Assembly: GCA_905221605.1 (NCBI GenBank)
Contig: CAJNDS010000491.1
Coordinates: 62,001-126,000, forward strand
DNA length: 64,000 bases
Origin: Symbiodinium natans
Taxonomy: Eukaryota > Sar > Dinophyceae > Suessiales > Symbiodiniaceae
Direction: 5' to 3'
Of the stretch, positions 1-10,791 are shown piece after piece. A program made the position numbers and the translations under genes. The notes below the pieces were generated by a model. The model made no database searches, had not been told where the DNA came from, and saw only the letters and a list, made by a program, of their open reading frames with translations. Numbering within the stretch: the stretch's first letter is position 1; each line of letters opens with the position of its first letter.

Positions 1-603
1 CAGACCCTTCGCATGCGGTTCTGAACATCCTCTGAATTGGTGAAGGCCTGCTCAACATCGTAGTATCCGGGATGTCGTCCGTGCACATGAACAATGGCCT
101 CAGCAACTTCATCTCCTCGAAACTCAATGGTCCACTTCCCATCGGTGACGAAGTAATGATCGTACAGCATGCCAAACAGGCTATACCGCTTGTATGCCAA
201 AACCAGCGCATGGTCAAACTTCGCGAGGTTGGTTGTTTCCAGATGTTGCCTCTCTGAGTCGATATCCAGTCTGTGCACCTGGAGAAGCATAGGGACTTGA
301 AGTGTAGCAATTAATGGCAGAAGACAACATCTACACACACATATATGGTTTTGGATAGCCTAGGCCTGCAAAGTTTAATGCCAAACATGCCGAACGATTT
401 GTTTGCCCGACATGACAGCTCTTCGAAATCTACGAAGACACCTCAGCGTTACCAGTGCAAGGGGCCTTTGCGCAGGCCAACTGTTCGTCTTGCAGCAAGC
501 GCCAGTAGTAGCTGAATGGGTTGAGCATGAGCCCATAAGAGCGACCTGTCCTCCGGATCAGCTCCTCTTCCGCATAGCGACGGGGTCCATCGTTTCGACA
601 TGT
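1..603 (-). CDS. Partial gene, two exons, runs off the left edge
   Basis: Two open stretches join in phase. The first exon is 603..466 (46 codons, after an acceptor CTGCAG). The second is 278..1, preceded by the acceptor CTTCTCCAG and open to the window edge. The donor of the first exon is CAAAG|GC, a GC donor. The predicted peptide includes YGLMLNPFSYYWRLLQDEQ and later FDHALVLAYKRYSLFGMLYD, rich in aromatic residues and without obvious transmembrane segments. I do not recognise the family. No ATG is visible, so the 5' exons lie to the right or were missed. The intron is 187 bp. The exon pair rests on splice sites and open frame only. Confidence 0.55.
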
Positions 604-637
604 CTGCAGGCTGTATAGGCTCTAGCAGGGCTACCGT

Positions 638-905
638 CCAATTCGGGAACTAAATTCAGGAACTGTGTGGCCGATTCAAGTCCCAGAGTTCAGGAAAAGG
701 CTAGATTCCGGAACCCGATTCGGAACTGCCTGTGCCAATTTCAGGCACAAATGGCTCCTGACGTGGCACAACCCTAAACCCTAAACCCTAAACCCTGAAT
801 TGCGACCTCCTGCTTCCTGAATTGTGTCCTGCTGTTCCTGAATTCACCTGTCTTGGGCCTGGATTGCACCATGTGGTTCCTGAAGTCTGTGCCCAGTTCC
901 TGAAC
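638..905. repeat. Degenerate palindrome around a telomere-type repeat
   Basis: Motifs such as ATTCAGGAACTG on the left and CAGTTCCTGAAC or TTCCTGAATT on the right are mirrored about a centre near 785. The centre itself is a CCCTAAA array. The arms are diverged and interrupted. The many overlapping open frames on both strands here are explained by the repeat and are not taken as genes. Confidence 0.5.
771..796. repeat. Interstitial telomere-type repeat (CCCTAAA)n
   Basis: Three and a half copies of CCCTAAA, the plant/dinoflagellate-type telomere unit, lie internally between gene regions. Confidence 0.85.
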
Positions 906-1130
906 AGGACTACACTCGCTCTGGCAGCATGGAAAGATGAGTCATCCGATGGAGGGATGCAAAATTCATTGGTGCCGGATGTGCTCAGATATGCTGAACC
1001 TTGGGCCTCAGAAGATGCCTCGGCTCCTGTTGAAGAAACCAATTCGGGAATTCTTGGCATGCCTGGGCCTGGGAAGGTGTCGTGCGCTGAGCGCCGGGCA
1101 CCCGCCAACGTGCAAACCTCAGAAGTTTGA

Positions 1131-1485
1131 GCTCGAAACCACTTTTACGCAGCATCCACCCACTTACCCCAATCAGAGTCAGGGACGAGATTTGCTTGTC
1201 ACCTTCTGGAGCAACATGTGCGTATGCAACAATCCACAGACAAACTATCATGCGGACTATGAACCATTAGAAATTTGAATTTCGCACGCATATCAATTAT
1301 TATGAAGCGCAGTGTCCTATAATTACATTACAACACTCCAGCGCCGGACGCAACGGGTCCAGAGCTCTCTCTGCAGTAATTAATGTCAGCACGCGCCGGG
1401 TGTTTTTTTTTTCATCTCTAAGCCTGGCTGAACTCGCATTCTGCGAGCAGCTCCGCGAGTGCCACCCCGTCACCTACCTAGTCAC
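1131..1485. other. Intergenic stretch, no gene seen
   Basis: This spacer lies between the end of the gene at 1486-4960 and the palindrome to its left. It holds a short T run near 1405. No exon, RNA gene or clear signal was found. Confidence 0.4.
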
Positions 1486-4400
1486 CTAGTCATCGTTCAT
1501 CTCCAGGACCCATTGGGACCACTCCTGCAACTGCTCTTTCTCTGCTGAAGTAGCTTGCTTCTCGTGTGCTTTTAAGGCTCCGCGGACTGCCTCAGTGCTG
1601 AGTGGGAGGCTTGAGCTCAAGGAGCAGAAAGCTGCGCGCAGCAGCTCCTCTTCCTCCGCTGAGAGCTCGGCACTTAAGAACCAGTCCAGCCACTGCTCTT
1701 TCACGAAGCTATCATCTTCCTCCTCCTCTGCCACGTTCACCTTCTGATCACTTTCAGGTGGAGCTTCGGCAGCTGGGAGCTGGGGGTCATCAGCTTGACC
1801 TGTCGCCTCATCAGACTTCACGGCTGCTTCACGAGGGTGGGAAAGGGTCTCGGCACTCTCCTGAAGCGATTTTCGCTTGGCAATAGCTTGCGATGGTACG
1901 GAATCCGAGGGAGGCTGCTCTGGCTTCATGCTGAGGGAGGATGCCCGCGATCCTCGACCAGATGCATGTGGAGCTTGCTTGGCATCTGTCGCAATTTTCT
2001 CCGGCTTCTCACGGCACTCGTCCGCCTCGCTGTGTGGCGTGCCTGCATCTGCTCCACTCTTGGCATGGAGTGCTTGCAATGTCGTTGAGATGCCGTGCTT
2101 GTCAGGCTCAGAGTGCTTTGCCCGAGCTGAGGCAGAGTCCTCAGCTTCCAACTTGCTCTGCGGCCTGTCAGCTGCATCATTTTGCGTCCGGGCCAGCAGA
2201 TTTGCCACGTACGTCTTTTCGGCGGTATTTGGCAGCTTGTCCTGTGCCGGTTGATCCCCTTTCTCTTCGGCTGCGTGCGAGCGTACCCGCGTGAGCACTT
2301 CCGGTTGGCTTGCTGGCGCAGACTCGGATGCAGCTGGCGCAGGTGCTGATGCGACTTCCATCTCCGGATACTCTGTTTGGACTTTGGTTGTGGCTGCTTG
2401 CACCGGTTGTCCAATGTTATCTTTGTCTTTGCCCCGGTCCGCTAAGTCGGCAGATGAAGATTTACCAGATCGATGGTCCCGTCCGGATTGGGCGATGGAC
2501 TCTTCTTCTGGGGGCACAGTTCTAGCCATCCGAGAAACTTTGGGGGCCTGTAAGGCCTCTCCGTGTTCTTTGATCATGCTGTCTAGCCATCTGCTTAACA
2601 TCTGCTTCTGCAGCTTGGGCATAGATGAGCTCGCCAAGGCCTCACGGATCCCAAACAATGGCAGGGCGCATCCGCCGCTTCCACCATCGCCTGCAGTCAT
2701 CGCAATAGCCATGAAGGCCTTCTCCAGGGCAAGGACATCTGCTTCCTTGTCACGGCTCCGACCATTAAGCCTTGGCTTCACGCTTTTGCTTCCACAATGG
2801 TGACCACTTGAGATCCTAAACCTTCAGAACACACCGAAGCCCCCCCCCCCCTCCAAAAAAAATGCATGTACTCACATGTATGCGTACAGTATAAAACTCC
2901 TCTGAGGGGCAGGTCTCCATAGAAGAGCACCCATGAATCCACTGTCAGCTGCAGCTTTTGCGCCTGTCGGCCGGGAGGCATTGTCTTGTCATTGTGCATT
3001 TATGTATCGATAAGTTTCGCAGATATACTCTACACATGGTCATGTCTAATGATTAGTGTAAGACTGTAAAAGCCAAACAGCAGACCAGCACATCGAAATG
3101 CAACATTCGCCTGTCGATCTCCTTCTGCACGCATCCACTGCCGCAGGCCAGACCGCACCTGGCCAGCCAGGCTCGCATCCTTGCTAGCCACCTCGACGTC
3201 GAGGAGTGATAGAGACTTGCCACTATCCGGCAAAGCTGCTTCGAGCTCTCCAAGGACTTGAGGAGTAAGCTCGAGAAATACCTTTACAGAGGACAGCCAC
3301 TCGTTCCAATCGAAGTGCTTCAGTGTCAGAAGCCCTTCATCGGACTCTGGCACGTGCAGCTCCCAGGTAACATCTGTGAGCATCGCAAGCTTTGCTTGCA
3401 GCAGCTCCTCCAGTCGGGCTTCTTCCGTTGGCTGTAGCGGTTGTGCATGGTCTTGGGCTGCATTAAGCTGCTTCAGACAGATCCTGTCTCGGAGCCTCTC
3501 CAACTCCACAAGCAGGAGCTCCTGACAAAAGAAGATGGCGCCATGCAAAGCAAAGGGTCGGTTGGAGGTCTGTTGGAGGGGCCAGCTTTGAAAGGGAGCG
3601 AGGGAGAAGAAGGAGCACAGAACATGTCACACTGCAATACACTGCAGATACATTATACGACAGCACCAAAAGATGCAACATGATGCCATGATGCCAACTA
3701 CTGACGCTAAAGTCTCAAGCGCGTTCACGGGATTTCACAGGTGCACGCTATGTTGCGCTCCTGGTGCGCTGCCTCGTGCCGCTGCTTCCGCTCCTTCCTC
3801 TCGAGCTCTTGCCTGGCCTGACGAATTTGCCAATCCTTTTTCTCCTGCCGAAGTTGTTGCTGCAGCTCATCATCTAGCTCTGCCCTCTTTTGCTCTCGCC
3901 GCTTTCGCCGCTCGCCCTCCAAGAGCTGCATCTGCTGTAGTTCATCCTGCAGCCCCCGCTTCAACTCCGCCCGCCTTGCCAGGCTCTCGCGCTGCTCCGC
4001 CTGGAGTCGCTCAGCCTCAGCCGCTTTTGCAGCCAAATCCGCTTCTCCCGCCGAATGCGTCGAACTGGTTCTCACCTCTAACTGAGGTGTCAGTGATTTT
4101 GGCGGCTTGGGCTGGAGAGGCTGCAACGCACGAGGGTGTCTCATCTTCTCGAACACCTCGCGCGCACTTCCAGGAGCCCCCAACAATGTCGCAATCTCAG
4201 GCTCATAGGCCAGCATGGCAAAAGCGTGCCCTTCAGGGTGGACAGGACCTTGCATGTCTTGCTCAACCTCCCGTGTTTGTCTCTCCTTCGGGAAAAGTTG
4301 GACAATCTTGTTCTTAGGTGAAGTGCCGGGGCTTCGACTTTCCATAATCTTCAATTTCTTCTCCCACATAGCATTCTCACGTTCCAGCATGCTGATCTGC

Positions 4401-4960
4401 TGGTGCAGCAGTTCTGTATGCTGACGTCGCCAGTCTACCTCCTGCTGAATGTGTCCAGGCAAAGCCGGATTTCTTGGAACGTTTGCGAGGACGGGCCTGC
4501 CCTGTGTGCCATGCGGGCCATGTGAGCATACCGGGCAGGCTGAGACTTCGGCGTCCAGGCTCCCAAACTGCGGGAGCCCACGCACACATCGCTCGTAGAT
4601 CCCAGCTTCTCCATCAGACTCTTCTAATCCTTCTGTGGCACGGACGCAGCTTCGCGCATCTAGCCTTTTGAGGGAGGGGTGCTATGGGAAGTTCCGGGTG
4701 GGCGGGGGGGGGGGGGGTGCAAGGACATTTGTTGTGCGCAAATAATCTGCGCATGCGAATGGGAGGAGGCATGCCAAGATGCTCCACTTCAATGTATACT
4801 CCAGATACGTCAAGATTATTGAGCCATAACTGATAGTTCTGAAGTTGCGAGGCCTTCCCACAGCGCTTTCCAGCTCCTCCAGTCGCTGCCTCAAAGATGC
4901 GTCGTAGGTCACGCCCACACTGGGAATCTGGCTCTGCAGCGCATCCAAAGGGATGTCCAT
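1486..4960 (-). CDS. Large coiled-coil/acidic protein, multi-exon, unknown function
   Basis: Three exons join with matching phases: 4632..3761 (290 codons), 3521..3111 (137 codons, acceptor TTTTGTCAG) and 2745..1486 (419 codons plus stop). The first donor reads CACCAG|GA and the second CGACAG|GC. A further 5' exon beginning with ATG at 4960 (MDIPLDALQSQIPSVG) is likely, but its junction is unresolved. The middle part is a charged coiled coil (QELERKERKQRHEAAHQ and similar). The last exon is very rich in Glu, Ala, Ser and Lys and probably disordered. A Trp-x-x-Trp pattern recurs: WNEWL, WLDWF and WSQWV. The family is not recognised; a cytoskeletal or scaffold role is only a guess. Confidence 0.7.
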
Positions 4961-5283
4961 TGGGCCCAGGATGTAGCATCTCCAACAACGATATTTGACG
5001 TCTGGGCTTTATGATATTAAGACGACTTGCTGAGACAAGTTTCGGCTCAAGCAAGTTCATGACGTGATATGACGTGATAAGTTAGTTCATCAGAGCTCAC
5101 CTTCGTTGAGCCAGTTTGACCATCTATCTGTCTCCCACAAGAATAGTACAGGAGGAGCAATTGAAATAGCTAAGGGCTTGGCCAAGCGAAGAGGGACGTC
5201 ATCCCAGTGCAGCCGCGAACATTGCACATAGTCAAAGCCTCACCGCATCTCACTGCAAACATGGATTCTTGCGACCCTGGTGA
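4961..5283. other. Spacer between two minus-strand genes
   Basis: About 320 bp separate the 5' end of the coiled-coil gene from the stop of the next gene. A string TTTCGGCTCAAG near 5039 partly resembles the 3' end of the dinoflagellate spliced leader but lacks the rest. No other signal was seen. Confidence 0.35.
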
Positions 5284-7326
5284 TCATTCACCGGCATGCA
5301 CCATCCGCACTGAATCCACACCTCGAAGCATCCTGGGCTTCCGGCTGGCTAGCCTCACTTGCAGGGCCAAGTGCTGCCTTGGACAAGACCTTAAGCAACA
5401 GCAGCTGATACTGGTAGCAACTGTCTTCGCCGCCACAGGGGCTGAAAAAGGTACGACATGTCTCCCCAATCCTCCGTGCACGGGGCTCAGACACGCTGCC
5501 TGCCCGCCAGAACAGCTTCACCAGCCGCTTGGCTTGTGCCAGGGTCTCGGCCCTCAGTCTCGTAGTGCAATCAGTCATGAGTGCAGCTTGTGTCAACAAG
5601 TGATCCTGAGCGTTTCCGGTTGTAACATGCCGCAACGGATCCACTCGGCCTGTCTGCGTGCAATCTCAGACTTGTCACAGCTATAGCTGCTCTATCCGCA
5701 AAGGGAAGTCCTGCCAAAGAAGGTGAAAAACACAACACAACCACTCATCACAACGACTTTCCGCTGGCACACAAAATTCAGACCGCCGTGACCACTGGGT
5801 CTCGACTGATTATTGCCCTCGCTGATCTGTGGACTTGCTCTTGGGCTGTGAGATGTGACCCCAAATGACATGTTCTTCAGTTGCTTGCTTCCTGCTTCGT
5901 GCATGTCGACGGGAGTTGCCAGCTGCCAGCTGCTTAACAATTCTAACTAGATTGCAGAGAGCACAACGAGCGGCGCTGCTGATGCATGCTGATGCATGCT
6001 GCACTCGTGCGACTTAATCACAAAACGCAACAACCGCCAAGCCAAACCCTCCTGTCGAGCCAAGTTGCCCAAGATGCTCCAGCCTGCCGCCTGCTTGCAG
6101 CTCCAACCTTAGCCATGAAGCCGACAAGGGGCCCCGGCAAGGGGGACCGACTTGCTACCGGTTGTTTGGTTCGGAAGCTTTTTGCGCCAAGCCTGCTGAT
6201 GAACTGGCCAGGACTGTAGGGACCGGTCCGCGAGGTACTGACAAGATTTGCCATCTGTCACTTTGGACAGTTTCCCGCATTGCATCAGAGTTCGCTGTCG
6301 CTGAGGCGCGGAAATGCCTCAGGATCGTCCTCGCATGCAGTAGGTGCACCGAGTACAGCAGATGGAGCAGGTATTGAACATGAAGTCACTGCCGGCCTTC
6401 ATGTAGTTGGCAGACTGCTCCTTCAACCAATCCTTCAACAGAAACTCTGTGCAAAGAACCGGATGTTGGCTGGTGTGCAGTCAAAGCGGCGACGAGGTCT
6501 TGCGGCCCATCCTCTGGAACGTGTGCGCAACTGCAACAAGCGTTCAGGGCTCATGCAACCACCAAGTCAGGGTTGAATTCGTAAGCATCTGCAAGGGTTC
6601 TCTGTGGGTTGTGGAGAGCAGATGCCAAGCAGGAAGGTTTTGCAAGCAGAACCTGCCGAACTCACGAAGGGTGTTCTGCCCAGCCGCTAGCTTGCCGTCG
6701 AACTTCTTCGGGTTGCGGTACCCCTTCCTTAAGATGGGCGGCCAGCGGAGAACATCTACATCAGGCCAAGCGATGCAGTACGGCAAGTAGATTGCAAGAT
6801 ATTGCAAGCCAGTCGCCGATAGAGCAAACCTCTGGGCAAAGGCCCCTGGAACTTGTAGCCCCAGGTGTCTCCTGAGACTGGGCACTTTGCAATCGCATGA
6901 ATGCCCAGAAACACCCTCATAGCCGGGCTTCCGCTTGAAGAGTCGTACCTGGCGAGGACAGCTTTTCGAAGATCCTGCGCAGATGGGCATGTGGCATGCC
7001 GCAAAGTGCGTCTGAATCTGTACAAGGACAGATCGCGATGCGTTCTCAGATCTGCCTTCTTTTTCGCTTTCCTTACAGCCAGACCGACTTGTGACTCGTC
7101 ATCGAAGGTTGCTGCACGCTCGATGCTCGGCAGCCGAGTTGCTTCAGCATGCCTGAGCAAACTCATGCGGCAACCTTGAAGAGAAACTTGGGGGCACGCT
7201 TCTGCTACAGGTAGCTGACGACTTCGGGGGAACCCCAGCTTTTTGAGCTGGCTGACGTGCCGCGTATTCCCATATGGCAACCGCATGTGCGCTGCGATGG
7301 GAAGCGTCGAAGAACAGCACCAGGAC
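5284..7326 (-). CDS. Unrecognised protein, seven phase-matched exons
   Basis: The exon chain is 7326..7257, 7174..6949, 6871..6653, 6469..6350, 6213..6108, 5605..5472 and 5389..5284 (stop at 5284). Every junction keeps phase, and together they encode about 326 residues. Introns of 82, 77, 183, 136, 502 and 82 bp are inferred. Donors are mostly GT; one (CACGGAG|GA) is GA. The peptide is basic, with segments such as WPDVDVLRWPPILRKGYRNP, FLLKDWLKEQSANYMKAGSD and a Cys group NTCSICC. I do not recognise the family. The 5' end is probably further right, in the 7.4-8.3 kb region. The phase agreement over seven exons is the main support. Confidence 0.62.
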
Positions 7327-7379
7327 CTTGAAGTGAGACAGCAAGCCACATGGATGTCCATTCATTCAGCACGCCTGGT

Positions 7380-8290
7380 CGCTAAGCAGCCAGCGAACTT
7401 GTGAAAGTTGCCCTGCGAGATGACGTCTGAGATGTTCCTTTGCACGGTGCGGTTGTTGGAGCTGGCTCTGTCTATCCCACGATTGCCAAGCGGGTAGGGC
7501 GAGCAAGTACTGTGCCAAGCATCTCAGCCGTGAGCACCTGGCAAGAAGCACGCGCAAGAAGCGCCAGACAGCGTGAGGATGCGCGAGCGGCAAGGAACTT
7601 CCCCTGCCCCCCCGGGTTGTGGCGAGTTTTGCTCTCGTGCCTTGTGCTGGTGCGGAGGCGGCGGCAGCTCCTCCAGGCCGCTGGGCTTCGCCTCGCTGGC
7701 GCCCTTCGCCCTGCCTGTCGCCGTCTTCACGGGAGCGCTCTCGTGTTTCCTGGAGAAGGAGACGGCAGCTTTTTGATGCAGCTCGTATGCATTTCTTGCG
7801 GGCTTGTCTCTTGCACGCATTCTCAAGAGGCATCCTTTTGGATGGCTTCCTGGTAGGCTTTGTGACGTCCTTCGCTAAACAGTCTCTGTCACAATACCTG
7901 GGCCGGCACGGGAAGGAACAGGTTACACAGTACTTGCACAGTAGTCCATCGCTTCCTGCCTCTCTAAATGGCCTTCCGGCCAGCGCGTGGACAAGTCCTG
8001 GTCCTGGTTTGCACCGTGCATTTGTGGGCTGAGTGGTTCGCCGCGAAACCTTCGGGCGCTTCTTGTGAGAAACTATGAGAACGAGGGCGGGTCCTCCACC
8101 AAGCTTCGACAAAGGCCTCCCATGCGCTTTGGCCACTTGCCGCCGCCCTGCAGGACACCGGCCTAGGTAAAACCCCTGCATCCAACAGCACAGCAGCAGT
8201 GTGAACCGATGAGGTGAGAACATCGTTCGTGTCGATGCCAGGCCCACTGAGGATCTTCCCTGGCGAGTGCAAATGCGCCCCATGCAGCTT
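7380..8290 (-). CDS. Candidate upstream exons of the 5284-7326 gene
   Basis: The minus strand is open over several stretches. One near 7.40-7.47 kb reads TVQRNISDVISQGNFHKFAG and could end in a GC donor before the exon at 7326. Another near 7.9 kb carries a cysteine cluster, CKYCVTCSFPC followed by YCDRDC, which may be a small zinc finger. A third near 7.65 kb is rich in Pro and Lys. Splice boundaries could not be settled, so membership in the downstream gene is inferred from position and strand only. Confidence 0.35.
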
Positions 8291-8754
8291 TGCATCAGTT
8301 GTGACCTAATGAAAGATCATTTGGACACAGTAGGCTTCCGAGATCATCCGCGAGACCTCCTCCTTGAGCTGGCTCTTTGATACCTTATGGCTCCACGTCA
8401 GCTCTTTCCATAGCCCCCTCGTATCCCACCACCCCCACATTGTGCTGGCCAATGAAGTACTCAAGTACTTCATAACGCAAAGTACTAAAGCTCAATCAGG
8501 CTTCCATAGTCTTTGTACATGTCGTCGCTGCAAGCCTTGGCTCATCTTGGGCCGTTCGACACATTCAAAGCCAATGCACTCTCCATGATCTTTGCTTGAC
8601 ATCCGAGGCAACACTTAATGACCAGGCAGCTTCTTCCAGCATCTCGGCAACACGCACTGCTTGTTCACGGCGTGCCTGATCATGCGCTGTTGTAAAGCAC
8701 ATGTTTTCGTGGCCTGTCCGTTCAGGGCAACGGTGGAACAGTGATGAAAATTAT

Positions 8755-10422
8755 CAGGCACGGGCAGGTTTCTCCAGCTTGGCCGGGTCTTTCAAATTCA
8801 GCCCGTCCTCGGCGAAGAGCAACTTCAGGACTGAACTCGCAGCAATAGAGTAGTCTCTTTGTACACAGCCATATGCAGCAACACCTCCAGAAGGATGATG
8901 TTTTTTTGGACGAAAATCACTGATGCTAATTTGAGAGAAAGGTTCCAACCTTGTCTGCACTTGGAAGATCACGGCCTTGCAGGCTGCGCAGCGGAACTCC
9001 TCCGGGATCCTTGCTTTCATCTGTTTAGCAAAAGCCCCTGCACTGCGGAAGAAAAGCAGTCGTCTGAATTGCGAGTCTTCCCAGCAAACTGAGTGCTGCT
9101 GAAGCACGCATCAGATTTCGACTCCTTCTCTGGAAAGGTCCAAATGGAGATTGAAAACATCTGGTCTACCGCGTTGCCAGCGTGCCTAAAGCCCATAATG
9201 ATACGCGTATACGCGTGAACTAGATGAACCACATGCTTGAGCGACCTCCTTTCACATAGTGCAACTTTCGGGGAGAAATTGTCGTTATTTGGCCACGTAC
9301 CTGGTGCTTAATAAACAGTACCTCGAACCTCTCTCGGAGCAGCTCTCCTGATTTAGTCACATCCAGTCACCCCAACGCCGTGCCTCCTCGGTGAGCTCTC
9401 CTACTTTGAAGTTCAAGGGGACGCCGGTGTTTTCGGCTGCCCCGCGTGCGCAGGCGCTTAAGAACCTCAGAACTGAACTTGTGGGATCTTGGGAATGGCG
9501 GTTCTGTGTGGCACTCCAGGCACATCACGACAAGCTGAAACCTGTGACTTAGAAGGTCCGAGGAGAGAAAAGAACCTGACGATTTGTGGTCAGCAAATGT
9601 GAACAACCGATGCATCTCACCGTCATAGCCGCAGCCGAAGGGCCAGAGCCAGCATAGCAGGACCATGCATTCGGAAGACAGAAGCGTCAGCTTGCAAGCA
9701 ACGGCTGCGATACATGTCTCCATATGTCTCCATGATGTTTTTGGTAATGAATCATTCTGTGGGGTCTTTGGCCGGAGTGTAAATACATTGCTTTAACTTG
9801 CCGCTAAGTTTGAACAGGGCAACGTGCGTGCTGCCTGTCTGCAGGACAAGCTTGGAGATCATGTGATCTCTGGATCCAATCTTGGAAAGGCTGCTTCGCA
9901 ATGTCTGCATTACTGCCATCGGTCGCCTCAACAACTGCGCAACCACTTGTAAGCCCTTTGCAGGCAGACAGCGACACACAATTTGGATTCCTTTGTTCGG
10001 CCCTGGGCTTTGCAGCTCTACCGACGCGTCGTTAACTGAGAACGCCCCCCCGCTCTCACAGATTCTGGTGGGAATCTCTGCGGCATTTACGTGCTTGAAG
10101 CCCCCTGCAGCATGCGGTTCCAAAATCCCGTGGGCCACGTGTTTTGCAATGAGAAGTCTTGTATCAGGACTTCTACTTTCTACAACGGGCCTGCTGCCGG
10201 AGAACAGGCGCTACCTGGCGTTTGCAGCACAACGGCGCACCTACTTGTCCAGCCAACCCAGCGCGGCTGCACCTCCGGGGGCAGATCGAGATAACCTGCT
10301 GGTCCCTTCCGATCAGGCCGCTTTGTCGCAAACACAAGCATTGTGCAGCATGACAGAATGGCGCTCAACTGTCGGACCCATCGATTCAAGGCTCGAAGAG
10401 ACATCCGCTGTGTTCTGCTCAT
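8755..10422 (-). CDS. Small secreted/ER cysteine protein, canopy/saposin-like (tentative)
   Basis: The likely start is ATG at 10422. It is followed by a basic stretch and a hydrophobic run (LSAILSCCTMLVFA) that looks like a signal peptide or anchor. Exon 1 ends at 10296 (CCAGCAG|GT). Exon 9037..8950 joins in phase and encodes ARIPEEFRCAACKAVIFQVQ, a CxxC segment recalling the first helix of canopy/MIR-interacting saposin-like proteins. The last exon lies near 8840-8755, but its frame is uncertain because two frames stay open. Another open stretch, 10138-9752, may be an intermediate exon. If the family is right, the protein would act in the ER lumen; that is an inference from one short motif plus a signal peptide. 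Confidence 0.42.
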
Positions 10423-10725
10423 GATGTATCGATCAGACTTAGACCAGGAGAGGTGCCCAGGCCTTGTCAGACGTCTTGTCCACGGTTTGGGGCTGCATGG
10501 CAAGCAGCGTGGCTAAGCTCAAGTCCTGGACGCAACTTCTGCGAAAGACAAATTGCAACTTCGCCAAGCATTGAGAGCCCTCAAACCATGCTTTGTGTGT
10601 GCAGTCGACGCTCACAGGTTTCTCACAAAGCAGACGGTGTGAAACGAAACTCCCTTTCTGTTGGGGCCTCCTCCGGCAGCCGTGCGGGAGGCTGCGAGGC
10701 CTCCGAGGCTCAGAGAGCTTCTAAA

Positions 10726-10752
10726 CCCCTAAATTCCCTATAAACCCCTAGC
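10726..10752. repeat. Degenerate telomere-type repeat
   Basis: The stretch around TAAACCCCTAAATTCCC is a decayed CCCTAAA array, just downstream of the stop of the gene at 10792. Confidence 0.45.
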
Positions 10753-10791
10753 TCCGATGCACAGAAGCTGAGCCGTGTTGCGCGCTCAATT

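Noticed and set aside
788-1130. Fully overlapping frames of about 100 codons on opposite strands
   Set aside because: They lie on the degenerate palindrome, and neither shows splice sites or domain features.
5031-5050. Partial match to the dinoflagellate spliced leader (TTTCGGCTCAAG)
   Set aside because: Only the last dozen bases match, with one mismatch; the CCGTAGCCAT part is absent, and the strand is opposite to the genes.
6330-6349. Apparent in-phase 20 bp intron next to exon 6469..6350
   Set aside because: Far too short to be spliced; a normal-length intron to 6213 also keeps phase.
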